Source of the DNA: Arthrobacter sp. RIT-PI-e | Lineage (GTDB): Bacteria > Actinomycetota > Actinomycetes > Actinomycetales > Micrococcaceae | DNA: 64,000 nt | NCBI RefSeq assembly: GCF_001187915.1 | Contig: NZ_LGIU01000051.1 | Coordinates: 1-64,000, forward strand | Direction: 5' to 3' | Shown here: positions 1 to 8,764 of the stretch, piece by piece | Layout: each line of letters opens with the position of its first letter | Position numbering within the stretch: the first letter of the stretch is position 1 | The notes under the pieces: model-generated | Seen by the model: the letters and a program-made list of their open reading frames with translations, nothing else | What the model was told of the DNA's origin: nothing | Database searches by the model: none | Position numbers and translations under genes: made by a program

Positions 1-101
1 GCGTGGTGCTTGGAGTGGTGCAGCTCCATGATCCGGCCGGAGATGTGCGGCTCCAGGGCCGCGTAGTCGTAATCAAGATCCGGCAGTACGTAAACGCTCA
101 C
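1..101 (-). CDS. sodA: Superoxide dismutase (Fe/Mn type), N-terminal fragment
   Basis: Only the first 33 codons lie in the window; the gene runs off the left edge. The translation begins [13 protein letters not shown] and reaches the HHSKHH motif at residues 28-33, the classic N-terminus of Fe/Mn superoxide dismutase. His28 is the first metal ligand of the family. The enzyme converts superoxide to oxygen and hydrogen peroxide in the cytoplasm. I chose the GTG at 101 because GAGGAGG lies about five bases upstream. It follows the flavin reductase gene by 75 bases on the same strand without a visible terminator, so it could be read from the SoxR promoter at 709-739. The metal cannot be decided from the N-terminus. 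Confidence 0.93.
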   Translation of the reverse strand, partial: MSVYVLPDLDYDYAALEPHISGRIMELHHSKHH

Positions 102-176
102 GTGATCCTCCTCGGTAGTGGTACGGGGGCTTGTGTTCTCCCTGGCCGGTGAGCCGGTCGGGAAGGGGACTGGGGT

Positions 177-701
177 TCAGGTCAGCAGCGACCGCTCGGT
201 CAGCCGGTGGTAGGCGCGGTCGTGGTAGACGAGCGGCGGGTGCCCGGCGTCGTCCGAGGACTGCTCCACGGACACCACCTCGGCCGCGAGGATCATGGAG
301 CCGCCCACGGGTAGGCGGTGCAGGATCGCGCAGCGCAGCGCCCACGGCGCATCGGTGAGCAGTGGCTCCCCGGTGGGCAGTGTGTGCCAGCGGGTGGTCC
401 CGCCGAACCGGTCGGCGCCACGGGTGGCGAACAGCCGGGCGAGCTCGAGCTGGTCGGCGCCGAGCAGATGCACCACCAGGGTGTCCGCCGTGATCAGTGC
501 TGCGGCGGAGGCCGACGCGGTGGACACCGAGAAGGCGAGGACGGGGGGCTCCGCCGACACCGAGGAGACGGAGGACGCCGTGAGGCCCACCGGCCCATCG
601 CCACCCTGCGCCGTGAGGACGGCGATGCCCGCGGGGTGGTGGCGGAAGGCGAGCTTGAAGAGGTCGGCGTCGGGAAGCGCGGAGACCGCGGGCACTGTCA
701 T
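177..701 (-). CDS. Flavin reductase-like (FMN-binding) protein, SoxR-controlled
   Basis: This 174-residue protein belongs to the flavin reductase-like split-barrel family, whose members reduce or bind FMN and often supply reduced flavin to monooxygenases. The diagnostic stretch GLTASSVSSVSAEPPVL lies near residues 38-54, and the length fits the family. An upstream GTG at 710 is in frame but lies inside the -10 element (709-714) of a SoxR-type promoter, so the ATG at 701 is the better start. The predicted transcript would then begin within a base or two of that ATG, giving a leaderless mRNA. The gene lies between soxR and the superoxide dismutase gene. A role in redox-cycling-drug or superoxide defence is inferred; the substrate is unknown. 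Confidence 0.88.
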   Translation of the reverse strand: MTVPAVSALPDADLFKLAFRHHPAGIAVLTAQGGDGPVGLTASSVSSVSAEPPVLAFSVSTASASAAALITADTLVVHLLGADQLELARLFATRGADRFGGTTRWHTLPTGEPLLTDAPWALRCAILHRLPVGGSMILAAEVVSVEQSSDDAGHPPLVYHDRAYHRLTERSLLT

Positions 702-708
702 GTTCCCC

Positions 709-739
709 ACGCTAGGACCTCAACCAAGGTTGAGGTCAA
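709..739 (-). promoter_or_regulatory. SoxR box inside a 19-bp-spacer promoter
   Basis: On the minus strand the -35 element TTGACC (739-734) and the -10 element TAGCGT (714-709) are separated by exactly 19 bases, the overlong spacing typical of MerR/SoxR-activated promoters. Within it lies CCTCAACCTTGGTTGAGG (735-718), an inverted repeat with 8-bp arms. It agrees with the Escherichia coli SoxR box CCTCAAGTTAACTTGAGG at every outer position. It starts six bases after the soxR stop codon. Activation by oxidised SoxR of the flavin reductase gene, and perhaps the superoxide dismutase gene, is inferred. Confidence 0.9.
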
Positions 740-744
740 TTCGG

Positions 745-1188
745 TCACGACGGGCCCAGGAGCGTGGACGGGACGCCGCTCGAGCCGGCCGCGTCCTCGG
801 GGTTGAGGAACCTGCACGTGACCAGGGAGAGGCACCCGCAGCCGATGCAGCCGTCCAACCGGTCCCGCAGGTTCTCGAGCCGCACGATCCGCGCCTCGAT
901 CTCCTGCTGCCACGCGGAGGACATCCGCTGCCAGTCCTCCGCGCCCGGTACGCCGTCCTTCGGCAGTTCCGCGAAGGCCTCGGCCACCGTGGCGAGCGGG
1001 ATGCCCACCCGCTGTGCCGCACCGATCACCGCGACCCGGCGCAGGATCGAGCGATCGTAGCGGCGCTGGTTCCCGGGTGTGCGGCGGCTGGAGATCAGCC
1101 CCTCGCGCTCGTAGAAGTGCAGGGCGGACACGCTCATGCCGCTGCGCGCGGCCAGCTGTCCCACGGACAGGTCGTGGTCGTCGGGCAT
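745..1188 (-). CDS. soxR: Redox-sensitive transcriptional activator SoxR (MerR family)
   Basis: The 147-residue protein has an N-terminal MerR winged helix (about residues 8-52), a dimerisation coiled coil (about 80-110) and the [2Fe-2S] motif CIGCGCLSLVTC with cysteines at 114, 117, 119 and 125. That CX2CXCX5C pattern is diagnostic of SoxR. Oxidation of the cluster by redox-active compounds or superoxide lets SoxR untwist promoters with a 19-bp spacer. The start at 1188 begins M-P-D-D-H and has GGGGG upstream. The gene follows the quinone reductase gene by 17 bases, so the two are probably cotranscribed, and precedes the SoxR-type promoter of the flavin reductase gene. Confidence 0.97.
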   Translation of the reverse strand: MPDDHDLSVGQLAARSGMSVSALHFYEREGLISSRRTPGNQRRYDRSILRRVAVIGAAQRVGIPLATVAEAFAELPKDGVPGAEDWQRMSSAWQQEIEARIVRLENLRDRLDGCIGCGCLSLVTCRFLNPEDAAGSSGVPSTLLGPS

Positions 1189-1205
1189 CGGGCTCCCCCT
1201 TCGGC

Positions 1206-2063
1206 CTACTTCCCGAGGAACTCGGTGACGTACTGCCGCAGCGGCGTGGTGGGACGGCCGATGATGCGGGAGAGGGTGCCGTCGGTGTCGGCGAGCAGAC
1301 CGTCGGCGATGTTGGCGTCGAGCCCGGCCACGAACCCTGCCGTGCCCTCGTCGAACCCGAAACCCTTGAGCGCGGCCACGTGCTCGTCCGTGGTGACCTG
1401 GGTGACGCCCACCTCGCGGCCGGAGACCTCGGCGACGGTGGCGGCCAGCTCGTCCATGTCCCATGGTGTATCGCCGCCGAGCTCGAGGATCTCGCCTGCG
1501 TGGTCGTCCGAGAGCAGGACGACGGCGGCCGCCTCCGCGTAGTCCCGGCGCGTGGCGCTGGCCACCTTGCCCGTACCCGTGCTGGTCAGGATGCTGCCGG
1601 TCTCGACCGCGTGGCGGATCGTGTCGTCGTAGTTCTCCGTGTACCAGTTGTTGCGCAGCACGGTGTAGGTGAGTCCGGAGCCCTCGAGGAGGCCCTCGGT
1701 GGCCTTGTGCTCCGGGGCGAGGATCAGGTCCGACGTCGTGGCCTTCGGGGCGCTCGTGTAGACCAGTTCGGCGTCGACCCTGCGGGCGGCGTCGATCACG
1801 GCCTTGTGCTGCACGGACCGCTTGCCCACCTCGCTGCCGGAGATGAGGAGGATCTTCTCCGCGCCGACGAAGGCGTTGTCCAGGGTGGACGGGTCCGAGT
1901 AGTCGATCGTGGCGGTGCGGACGCCGTGACCGGCGAGTTCGGCGAGGGCCTCCTGGTTACGGCCGCCGGCGACGACGGTGGAGGGGTCCACCCCGCGGGC
2001 CAGCAGTTGCTCCACCACGTGGCGGCCGAGCTGACCGGTGGCTCCGGTGATGACGATGCTCAT
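1206..2063 (-). CDS. qorB: NmrA/QorB-type NAD(P)H:quinone oxidoreductase
   Basis: The 285-residue protein begins M-S-I-V-I-T-G-A-T-G-Q-L-G, the dinucleotide-binding Rossmann loop of NmrA-like atypical short-chain dehydrogenases. Its length and overall sequence resemble QorB/YtfG quinone reductases, which reduce quinones with NADPH and so limit redox cycling. AAGGAG lies seven bases before the ATG at 2063. It probably heads an operon with soxR (17-base gap). Placing a quinone reductase beside a sensor of redox-cycling compounds is functionally coherent. No SoxR box was seen just upstream of this gene. A regulatory NmrA role is possible but less likely. Confidence 0.85.
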   Translation of the reverse strand: MSIVITGATGQLGRHVVEQLLARGVDPSTVVAGGRNQEALAELAGHGVRTATIDYSDPSTLDNAFVGAEKILLISGSEVGKRSVQHKAVIDAARRVDAELVYTSAPKATTSDLILAPEHKATEGLLEGSGLTYTVLRNNWYTENYDDTIRHAVETGSILTSTGTGKVASATRRDYAEAAAVVLLSDDHAGEILELGGDTPWDMDELAATVAEVSGREVGVTQVTTDEHVAALKGFGFDEGTAGFVAGLDANIADGLLADTDGTLSRIIGRPTTPLRQYVTEFLGK

Positions 2064-2149
2064 GGGGTTCTCCTTGTTCGTGGCATGCGGTCGATGCGTC
2101 TGCTGGGGGTAACCCGCGGCGCCGCTCGATCCTTCCCGGGGTCTGCGCC

Positions 2150-2794
2150 TCAGCCGTGCGGGGTGGTCCCGTACCAGCCCGTGCAGTCGAGGATCCGATC
2201 GGCTGCGGAACGCGAGGCCCCGACGCGTGCGGCGTTCGGCTCGTCCACCTCGCGTACCCACCGCTCGGCCTCGGGCCGGCTCTTGCCGAAGCGGACGTGC
2301 CGCTCGACCAGGCGGCTGCGCCGGAGCGCTGGGTCCACCTCGAGGAACCAGACCTCGTCGAGCTGGTGCCGTGCCTCCCGCCAGCCCGGGGCGTCGAGCA
2401 GCAGGTAGTTGCCCTCCGTGATCACGAGTTCGGCCGACGGCGGGACGGCCAGGGCCTGCTCCAGTTCCCGGTCGAAGGAGGGTGCGTAGACGGTGGTGTC
2501 CGGAGCACGCCGGAGCCGGGCCAGCAGGGCGGCGTACCCGTGGGCGTCGAAGGTCTCGGGAGCTCCCTTCCGGTCCAGGGTCCCGTGTGCGGCCAGCACC
2601 CGGTCCGCGAGGTGGAAACCGTCCATCGGCACCAGTGACGCGGCGGATCGTGCTCCGGCGAGGGCTGCGGCCAGTGTGGACTTGCCCGCTCCGGGAGGCC
2701 CGGCGAGACCGAGCAGCATCCGCGTCCCCTCCTCGACAGCAGGCAGCAGGGCCACGAGGTCCTCCGGCCGGTCCACCGAACTGGTCCGCTGCAT
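2150..2794 (-). CDS. Nucleoside/nucleotide (uridine kinase-like) P-loop kinase
   Basis: This 214-residue P-loop kinase carries the Walker A motif GPPGAGKST at residues 32-40, the substrate-site segment PMDGFHLAD, and ITEGNYLLLD, all typical of the uridine kinase/pantothenate kinase-like family (YggC/FrcK relatives). I start at the ATG at 2794 rather than an upstream in-frame ATG at 2827, because GGGGAGG lies at the right distance before 2794. Related proteins phosphorylate sugars or nucleosides; the substrate here cannot be told. It stands alone, 86 bases upstream of qorB on the same strand and divergent from the amidohydrolase gene. Confidence 0.83.
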   Translation of the reverse strand: MQRTSSVDRPEDLVALLPAVEEGTRMLLGLAGPPGAGKSTLAAALAGARSAASLVPMDGFHLADRVLAAHGTLDRKGAPETFDAHGYAALLARLRRAPDTTVYAPSFDRELEQALAVPPSAELVITEGNYLLLDAPGWREARHQLDEVWFLEVDPALRRSRLVERHVRFGKSRPEAERWVREVDEPNAARVGASRSAADRILDCTGWYGTTPHG

Positions 2795-2907
2795 CCGATC
2801 CTCCCCTCGTCGACGTCCTGACCCCATCCTGCCCGCCCCACCCGGTGCGGCAAGCGAACGGCACGGGCGGCACGACCTCCCCGGGACCGATTGCGTAGGG
2901 TCGGAGC

Positions 2908-4161
2908 ATGCACTCCGACCAGATCACCGCCCTCCGCCGTCGTTTCCACGCCCACGCCGAACCGGGCTTCCTCGAGTACCGCACCGCGTCCGTGATCCTC
3001 GCCGAGCTCGCGGGGATGGGCGTGCCGGTCACCACCGGCGCCGACGCGATCGACGTCGGCAGCATCGCGGTGCCGCCCACGGACGCCGAGAAGGACGAGT
3101 GGGGCCGGCGCGCCGTCGAGGCCGGATCGTCCCCCGACGAGGTGGCGTGGTTCCAGGAGCACGGGACGGCCGTGATCGCCGAGCTGGCCGGGAACCGCGA
3201 GGGCCCCGTCTGGGGGCTGCGGGTGGACATCGACGCCCTGCCGGTGGACGAGGAGACCGCCGGGGACCACGCCCCCGTGGTCGGCGGCTTCCGCTCCACC
3301 ACCGGGTACATGCACGCCTGCGGACACGACGGCCACGCCGCGATCGGCCTCGCGCTCGCGGACCGGCTGCGCGACGGCAACTTCCCCGGCCGCGTGCGCA
3401 TCCTGTTCCAGCCGGCGGAGGAGGGCGTCCGCGGCGCCCAGCCCATGATCGACGCAGGGGTCACCCGTGGGGTGGACCGCATGCTCGCCGTCCACCTCGG
3501 CGGGGATCTGCCCACCGGCACCGTGGTGGGAGGGGTCACCGACGCCATGGCCACCACCAAGTGGACGGCCAGGTTCGACGGCGAGGCGGCCCACGCCGCA
3601 GCGGCGCCCGAGAAGGGGCGGCACGCGCTCGCCGCGGCCGCGCAGGCCACCCTCGCGATCCTCGCGCTCCCCCGCTTCGCGGAGGCGGACACCCGGGTGA
3701 ACGTGGGCACGTTCCACGCGGACGGCAGCGCCAACATCATCCCCGCGCGGGCCACCATCACCTACGAGACCCGCTCCACGTCCAACACCGTGCTCGAGGA
3801 GCTGAACCGGCGCGCGGAGGCGGCGGTGCAGGGCGCGGCGCAGATGTACGGGGTGACGGCGGCCACCAAGGCGTACGGCCGGGCGGCGGTGTCCCAGCCG
3901 GACGACGCCCTGCTCGAGGACGTCACCCGCGCGGCGGCTGCCGTGCCCGCCGTCGAGCACTTCACTCCGAAGGGTCCCTCCGGTGGCGGGAGCGACGACG
4001 CCCACCTGCTCATCAACGAGGTGCAGCAGGCCGGCGGGCTGGGGACCTACATCTTCGTGGGGGCCTCCAACCCGGCACCCCATCACCACCGGCGCTTCGA
4101 CGTGGACGAGGCAGCCCTGCCGATCGCCGTCGACCTCCTGGAGCGGATCCTCCGGGGCTGA
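2908..4161 (+). CDS. M20 family amidohydrolase (AbgA/AbgB-like)
   Basis: The 417-residue protein is a zinc/manganese amidohydrolase of peptidase family M20. The first motif H-A-H-A-E-P-G is at residues 14-20, the metal motif MHACGHDGH at 135-143, and the catalytic glutamates in QPAEEG at about 168-173. The insertion between residues 50 and 95 resembles the subunit of p-aminobenzoyl-glutamate hydrolase rather than simple hippuricases. It should cleave an amide bond of an N-acylated amino acid. All family metal ligands expected in the N-terminal half are present. It is a single gene, convergent with the thioesterase gene 17 bases downstream. Confidence 0.9.
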   Translation: MHSDQITALRRRFHAHAEPGFLEYRTASVILAELAGMGVPVTTGADAIDVGSIAVPPTDAEKDEWGRRAVEAGSSPDEVAWFQEHGTAVIAELAGNREGPVWGLRVDIDALPVDEETAGDHAPVVGGFRSTTGYMHACGHDGHAAIGLALADRLRDGNFPGRVRILFQPAEEGVRGAQPMIDAGVTRGVDRMLAVHLGGDLPTGTVVGGVTDAMATTKWTARFDGEAAHAAAAPEKGRHALAAAAQATLAILALPRFAEADTRVNVGTFHADGSANIIPARATITYETRSTSNTVLEELNRRAEAAVQGAAQMYGVTAATKAYGRAAVSQPDDALLEDVTRAAAAVPAVEHFTPKGPSGGGSDDAHLLINEVQQAGGLGTYIFVGASNPAPHHHRRFDVDEAALPIAVDLLERILRG

Positions 4162-4178
4162 CCGTACCCGGCGGAGGA

Positions 4179-5156
4179 TCAGCTCCGCAGGTGCATCGGC
4201 AGCACGCTGCCGGGGGCCCGGCTGCGGATGTGCAGGAGGTTCCGCGCGTGCTCGTGGAGCCGCCGGTCCTCGTCGGACACCGGTACCCAGGCCGGGACGG
4301 GGACGGCACTGCCGTTCTCGTCCCGCGCCACCATGACGGTGAGGCACGTGGTGGTCAGCTCCATGTCACGGGAGCGCGGGCTGCCGGAGCGGACCTGGAC
4401 CGCCACGTGCATCCCCTTGTTCCCGGTGTAGACGAGCCGTGCCTCCACCTCCACCACGTCACCGATCCGCAGGGGCTTGAGGAAGCGGACGCCACCTGAG
4501 AACACCGCCACCGTGTCGCGTCCGCAGTAGCGTGCGGAGCAGACGTAGGCGGCCTCGTCGATCCAGTCCATGACGGTGCCGCCGTGCACCTTGCCGCCCC
4601 AGTTGACGTCGGTGGGGGCGGCGAGGAAGCGGAGCACCGTCCGTTCCGCGGTCCCGGCGTCCGTGTACACCTGGCGGCGCATCTCCTCGACGATCTCCCT
4701 GCGCACCTCCACGCGGGCCACCGCGTGTTCGCTGTCGGTCCGCTCGGCCTGCGTCCGCGGTTCGAACGCCGGGACGGGAACCGGCGTGCCCTCGGGGCCG
4801 ACGGCGACGAAGATCACCAGGCACTCGCTGCGCTTCCCGCCGTCACCGCCCGCCACCGAGCCGGAGGAGACCACGGTGCGGATGTGCATGGAGGACGTCC
4901 CGGTGTGCACGATCGTGGCCTCGACCTCCACGAGGTCACCCACGGCCACGGGGTCCGCGAAGTGGATGTTGCCCACGTACGCGGTCACGCAGTAGGTCTT
5001 CGCCCAGCTGACGGCGGCCGCGTAGGCCGCCTTGTCCACCCACTCCAGCACGGTGCCCGCATCCACGGAGCCGCTGTGGCCGAGATCGGTGGGCGAGGCG
5101 AGGAACCGCAGGATCACGGAGTTCGAGGTGGGTCCGGCGGGTGCGGGCGTGATCAT
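4179..5156 (-). CDS. Acyl-CoA thioesterase with two hotdog domains
   Basis: Two internally similar hotdog domains lie at about residues 10-130 and 160-300 of this 325-residue protein. Each has the block V-L-R-F-L-A-(S/A)-P-T-D followed by G-G/A-T-V-(L/M)-(E/D)-W-(V/I)-D-(K/E)-A-A-Y, the acyl-CoA thioesterase (ACOT) active-site signature. Such proteins hydrolyse fatty acyl-CoAs in the cytoplasm and adjust free CoA and fatty acid pools. The duplicated form is usual in actinobacteria. The ATG at 5156 is the first start. No operon partner is evident, since both flanking genes are separated by short gaps. Chain-length preference cannot be read from sequence. Confidence 0.9.
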   Translation of the reverse strand: MITPAPAGPTSNSVILRFLASPTDLGHSGSVDAGTVLEWVDKAAYAAAVSWAKTYCVTAYVGNIHFADPVAVGDLVEVEATIVHTGTSSMHIRTVVSSGSVAGGDGGKRSECLVIFVAVGPEGTPVPVPAFEPRTQAERTDSEHAVARVEVRREIVEEMRRQVYTDAGTAERTVLRFLAAPTDVNWGGKVHGGTVMDWIDEAAYVCSARYCGRDTVAVFSGGVRFLKPLRIGDVVEVEARLVYTGNKGMHVAVQVRSGSPRSRDMELTTTCLTVMVARDENGSAVPVPAWVPVSDEDRRLHEHARNLLHIRSRAPGSVLPMHLRS

Positions 5157-5211
5157 GCCCCAGTATCACCGTGCCGGGCGTGCATCCGGTAGCGCGTACG
5201 CGCCGGCGGCG

Positions 5212-6269
5212 TCATGAAGGGGCAGGTGCGGCTCGGAGGTCGACGACGGTGACCCCGCCCGCGGACCGGTCCCCGGCCATCGCGACCAGGGCGTCCGGGA
5301 CCTCCTCCAGACGGATCCTGCGCTCGACGAGGTCCTGCGGCCGCAACCGGCCCGCGGTCACCAGGTCCAGGAGTCCGGGGTAGTCCTGCGCGGGCATGCC
5401 GTGGCTGCCGAGCACGGAGAGCTCCTTGCCGATCACCGCCCCCATCGGGATCACGGGGTCGGTGGGGAACAACCCGATCTGCACGTGCCGGCCGCGCGGC
5501 TTCAGGGCGAGGATGCCGGCCGCGGCGGTCTCCTCACGCCCCAGGGCGTCGACGGAGACGGCGAACCCGGACGGCACGGCCTCGGCGAGGGCCGCGAGCA
5601 GCCCCCCCCGGGACAGCCCGGGGAGTTTCCGGTCCGCACGGCGCCGAACCGGGCCGCCCGGGTGAGGGCGTCGTCGTCGATGTCCACGGCCACCCCCTCG
5701 GCGCCGAGCGCCCCGCCGATCATCCCGGCGCTGAGGCCCACGCCGCCGCAACCCACCACCACGAGGGACTCGCCGGACTGCAGCCTCGCCTGGTGCACGA
5801 GGCCGCGGTAGGAGGTCGCGAACCGGCACCCGAGCAACGCCGCGGCACCGCTGTCGAGGGACGCGGGCACGACGACGAGATTCGTGTCGGCGTCGTGCAG
5901 GGCCACGGACTCGGCGAAGGACCCCCAGTGGGTGAAGCCGGGCTGGGTCTGGTTGCGGCACACCTGACCGTTGCCGGAGGCGCACTCCGGGCAGCGCCCG
6001 CACGCGCACACGAACGGCGTGGTCACGCGGTCACCCACGGAGAAGCGGCGCACCTCCGCGCCGCGGGCGGTGATGGTTCCCACCAGCTCGTGACCGGGGA
6101 CGTGCGGCAGCGTGATGCCGTCGTCGTGCCCGGACCAGCCGTGCACATCGCTCCGGCACAGCCCGGTGGTCTCCACCCGGACGATGACGCCGCGCGGCGA
6201 GGGCACAGGTGCCGGGACCTCCCGGACGGTGGGGCGGGTGGAGAACTCGTCGAACAGGACAGCGCGCAT
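5212..6269 (-). pseudogene. Zinc-dependent alcohol dehydrogenase, frameshifted at a C8/G8 run
   Basis: Residues 1-210 read as a zinc-containing medium-chain dehydrogenase: GLCRSDVHGWSGH, the PGHE motif, a structural-zinc loop with CACGRCPECASGNGQVC, and the cofactor loop VGCGGVGLSAG. The frame is then lost. The C-terminal third (ALAEAVPSGF...GRHVQIGLF...) continues in another frame to the stop at 5212. The break coincides with a run of eight C on the plus strand (5602-5609), eight G in the coding sense. One extra G restores a single reading frame of about 350 residues, the family norm. It is therefore either a sequencing/assembly error, a phase-variable gene or a recent pseudogene. The substrate is unknown. 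Confidence 0.85.
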
Positions 6270-6287
6270 GACACCATCCTGGCAGCC

Positions 6288-7523
6288 TCAGGCGTGCAGG
6301 CGGTGCTTCTCCCGGCGGTCCTTCACGGTGTCCGTGGTGAGACTGAGCGCGAGGCTCGCCGCCACCATCACGATCAGCACGAACGGCAGGATCTCCAGCC
6401 CGGCGCCGTCCACGAGCAGACCGCCCACCAGGGCGCCGCCGCCGATCCCGATGTTGAACGCCGTGGTCTGGAGGGCCGCGGCGACATCACGCATCCGGAA
6501 GGACGCCGTCCGGAGCATGCGGGTCTGCAACATCGCCGGGATACCGCCGAAGGCCGCACCCCACACGATCACCGCGACCAGCACCATCGCGGTGCTGTCC
6601 GCGAGGATCGCGAGGGTGAGCACCGCACCCATGACCAGCAGCACCGCACCCACGAACCCCTTACGCGGGAACCGGTCCGCGGCGTACCCGGCGGCCACCA
6701 GACCGATGATCCCGGCGCCGCCGTAGAGGAAGAGCACCAGCGCGACGTCGCCCTGCTCGAAGGAGGACACCTCGGTGAGCCAGGGGGCGATGTAGGTGTA
6801 GAAGACGTTCTGCCCGGTGAGGACGATCAGGATGACCACGCACAGGAGGATCACGGCCTTCAGGCTCGCGTCGCGGCGCAATGGCACGCGCTCCTCGCCG
6901 GCCTCGTGCTGCACGTGGTGGTCGACGGGCGGGAGGAACTTCACGATCACCAGGGCCAGGAGGGCCACCACCGCACCGATGATCACGAAGGCGGTCCGCC
7001 ACCCGAACGCGGAGCCGATCGCGGTGCCCACGGGGACGCCGAGCACGAAGGCCGCGGTACCACCGCCGGCCGTGATCGCCACGGCCTTGCCGAGCTGGTG
7101 GGCGGGTACGAGGTGCGCCGAGTAGGCGGCCACCACGGCCCAGAAGAGGCCGTGCGCCAGACCCCCGAGGATGCGCGCGGCCACCAGGACGCCGTAGGTG
7201 GGCGCGACGGCGGCGAGCACGTTGGCCACGGCGATCACGAGGAGCACGACGACGATCAGGGACTTCCGCGAGAACCGCTGCGTCAGTGCGGCCAGCGGTG
7301 TGGTGGCGACCACCACGGTGCCCGCGAAGATGGTCACGAGGTAGCCGGCGGTGGAGATCCCCACATCGAGGTCCTCGGCCATGGCGTTCAGGAGCCCGGT
7401 GGGGAGGAACTCGCTGGTCACGGAGACGAAGATGGCCCCGGCAAGGGAGAACAGCCCGATGTAGGGGAACGGTGCGGTGGTCTTCACGGGCGAGGAGGAG
7501 GTGGACACAGGGGTACCAATCAT
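6288..7523 (-). CDS. MFS transporter, DHA1 drug/arabinose-efflux type
   Basis: This 411-residue membrane protein shows about twelve hydrophobic segments, in two halves split by a hydrophilic loop near residues 205-225. The region after TM2 (L-T-Q-R-F-S-R-K) matches the cytoplasmic MFS loop. Overall it resembles proton-driven exporters of the DHA1 group (YdhP/SotB-like), which extrude drugs or sugars. It ends 18 bases before the start of the alcohol dehydrogenase gene on the same strand, so the two may be cotranscribed. The substrate cannot be assigned. Confidence 0.85.
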   Translation of the reverse strand: MIGTPVSTSSSPVKTTAPFPYIGLFSLAGAIFVSVTSEFLPTGLLNAMAEDLDVGISTAGYLVTIFAGTVVVATTPLAALTQRFSRKSLIVVVLLVIAVANVLAAVAPTYGVLVAARILGGLAHGLFWAVVAAYSAHLVPAHQLGKAVAITAGGGTAAFVLGVPVGTAIGSAFGWRTAFVIIGAVVALLALVIVKFLPPVDHHVQHEAGEERVPLRRDASLKAVILLCVVILIVLTGQNVFYTYIAPWLTEVSSFEQGDVALVLFLYGGAGIIGLVAAGYAADRFPRKGFVGAVLLVMGAVLTLAILADSTAMVLVAVIVWGAAFGGIPAMLQTRMLRTASFRMRDVAAALQTTAFNIGIGGGALVGGLLVDGAGLEILPFVLIVMVAASLALSLTTDTVKDRREKHRLHA

Positions 7524-7661
7524 GGGGTGGGCGAGTCGAGCGCCCCCGTTGCGCCGTCGGAATCGGACAGGGCGTGCTGTGCCAAGCCTAGTGAGGTCCT
7601 GACCTTCGCCCCAACGCCACCGCGCCGCGCGGCATTCCCGGCCTGCCGTGGACGGGGCCCG

Positions 7662-8582
7662 TCAGGCCAGCAGTGCTGCGATGACCACCAGCGCCGGGAT
7701 GGCCAGCAGGGAGGAGAGCAGGATCGTGTCGCGGGCCAGGGGGATGCCGCGCTGGTACCGGGTGGCGAACATGAACGTGTTCTGGGCGGCGGGGAGCGCG
7801 GCGACCACCACGGCGCCCAGCAGCCGCTCGCCGTCGAGCCCGAAGAGGTACCGGGCCACGACATATGCCGCCACCGGCATGATCGCCGTCTTCAGGATCG
7901 TCGCGGTCAGCACCTGGAGACGGTCGGGGCTGCGTTCGAGCGGGCGGCTCCCCGGGATGGACATCCCGAAGGAGAGCAGCACCATGGGGACCGCGGCCCC
8001 GCCGAGCAGGGAGACGGAGTCCCACACGGGCGCCGGGGGCCGCAGGCCCGTGGCCGAGACCGCGACACCGAGCAGGGACGCGATGATCATGGGGTTCCGG
8101 AAGGGCTGCGTGAACACCGCCCGCAGGGACGGTTTCCGGGCGGAGGTGAGATCCAGGACGGTCAGGTACATCGGGGCGAGCAGCAGCAGCTGGACCAGGA
8201 GCACGGGCGCGATCAGCGTGGGGTCCCCGAGCGCGTAGACGGTGATGGGGATGCCGATGTTGTTGGCGTTCACGTAGGAACTCGCCATGGCGCCGATGGC
8301 CGTCTCCGCCGCGGGGCGGCGGAACAGGAACCGGCTGATCAGCACGTAGAGCAGTGCGATGGCCAATGAGGAGAGGAGCGCGATGGGCACGTACTCGGAG
8401 AACACGGAGTCCAGCTCGGCGCCCGCGAGGACGGTGAAGAGCAGGGCGGGGTTGGTGACGAAGAACGCCACCTGGCTCAGCGTGAAGCTTGCCTGTGGGC
8501 CGCCGATGGTCAGGCGCCCGGCGATGTACCCGACGAGGATCACGGCACCCACGACGGCGAACCCGCCCAGCAGTCCCAGCAT
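7662..8582 (-). CDS. AEC family transporter (auxin efflux carrier-like permease)
   Basis: The 306-residue protein has about ten transmembrane segments arranged in two five-helix halves, with Asn/Pro-rich broken helices near F-F-V-T-N-P-A-L-L-F and S-Y-V-N-A-N-N-I-G-I-P. Both segments are typical of the auxin efflux carrier/malonate permease family. Bacterial members export or import small organic acids. The gene stands alone, 138 bases upstream of the MFS gene on the same strand and divergent from the Nramp-like gene. The substrate is not inferable. Confidence 0.86.
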   Translation of the reverse strand: MLGLLGGFAVVGAVILVGYIAGRLTIGGPQASFTLSQVAFFVTNPALLFTVLAGAELDSVFSEYVPIALLSSLAIALLYVLISRFLFRRPAAETAIGAMASSYVNANNIGIPITVYALGDPTLIAPVLLVQLLLLAPMYLTVLDLTSARKPSLRAVFTQPFRNPMIIASLLGVAVSATGLRPPAPVWDSVSLLGGAAVPMVLLSFGMSIPGSRPLERSPDRLQVLTATILKTAIMPVAAYVVARYLFGLDGERLLGAVVVAALPAAQNTFMFATRYQRGIPLARDTILLSSLLAIPALVVIAALLA

Positions 8583-8764
8583 CCCGATCCCCTCGTCCGC
8601 CCCGCCGCCCGTGCGGGAGCACCCCTACGAACCTAGTGCGTGGACCGACCACCCACGAACCCACCGGGGCCGGACCACCCCGCCTCGTGCCCGGGATCCC
8701 GGGACCCGGCTCCTGCCTGCGGGTATGCTCGTCGCAATCGATCCGACTGCGAGGGGGCAGGTAC

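Noticed and set aside
1206-3761. An 851-codon minus-strand frame ending in the quinone reductase
   Set aside because: Only the last 285 residues, with a good ribosome site at 2063, resemble a protein family; the rest overlaps other genes.
5793-8369. An 858-codon plus-strand frame rich in His, Gly, Glu and Gln
   Set aside because: It is the antisense shadow of three minus-strand transporter genes; the composition is typical of GC-rich antisense frames and there is no domain.
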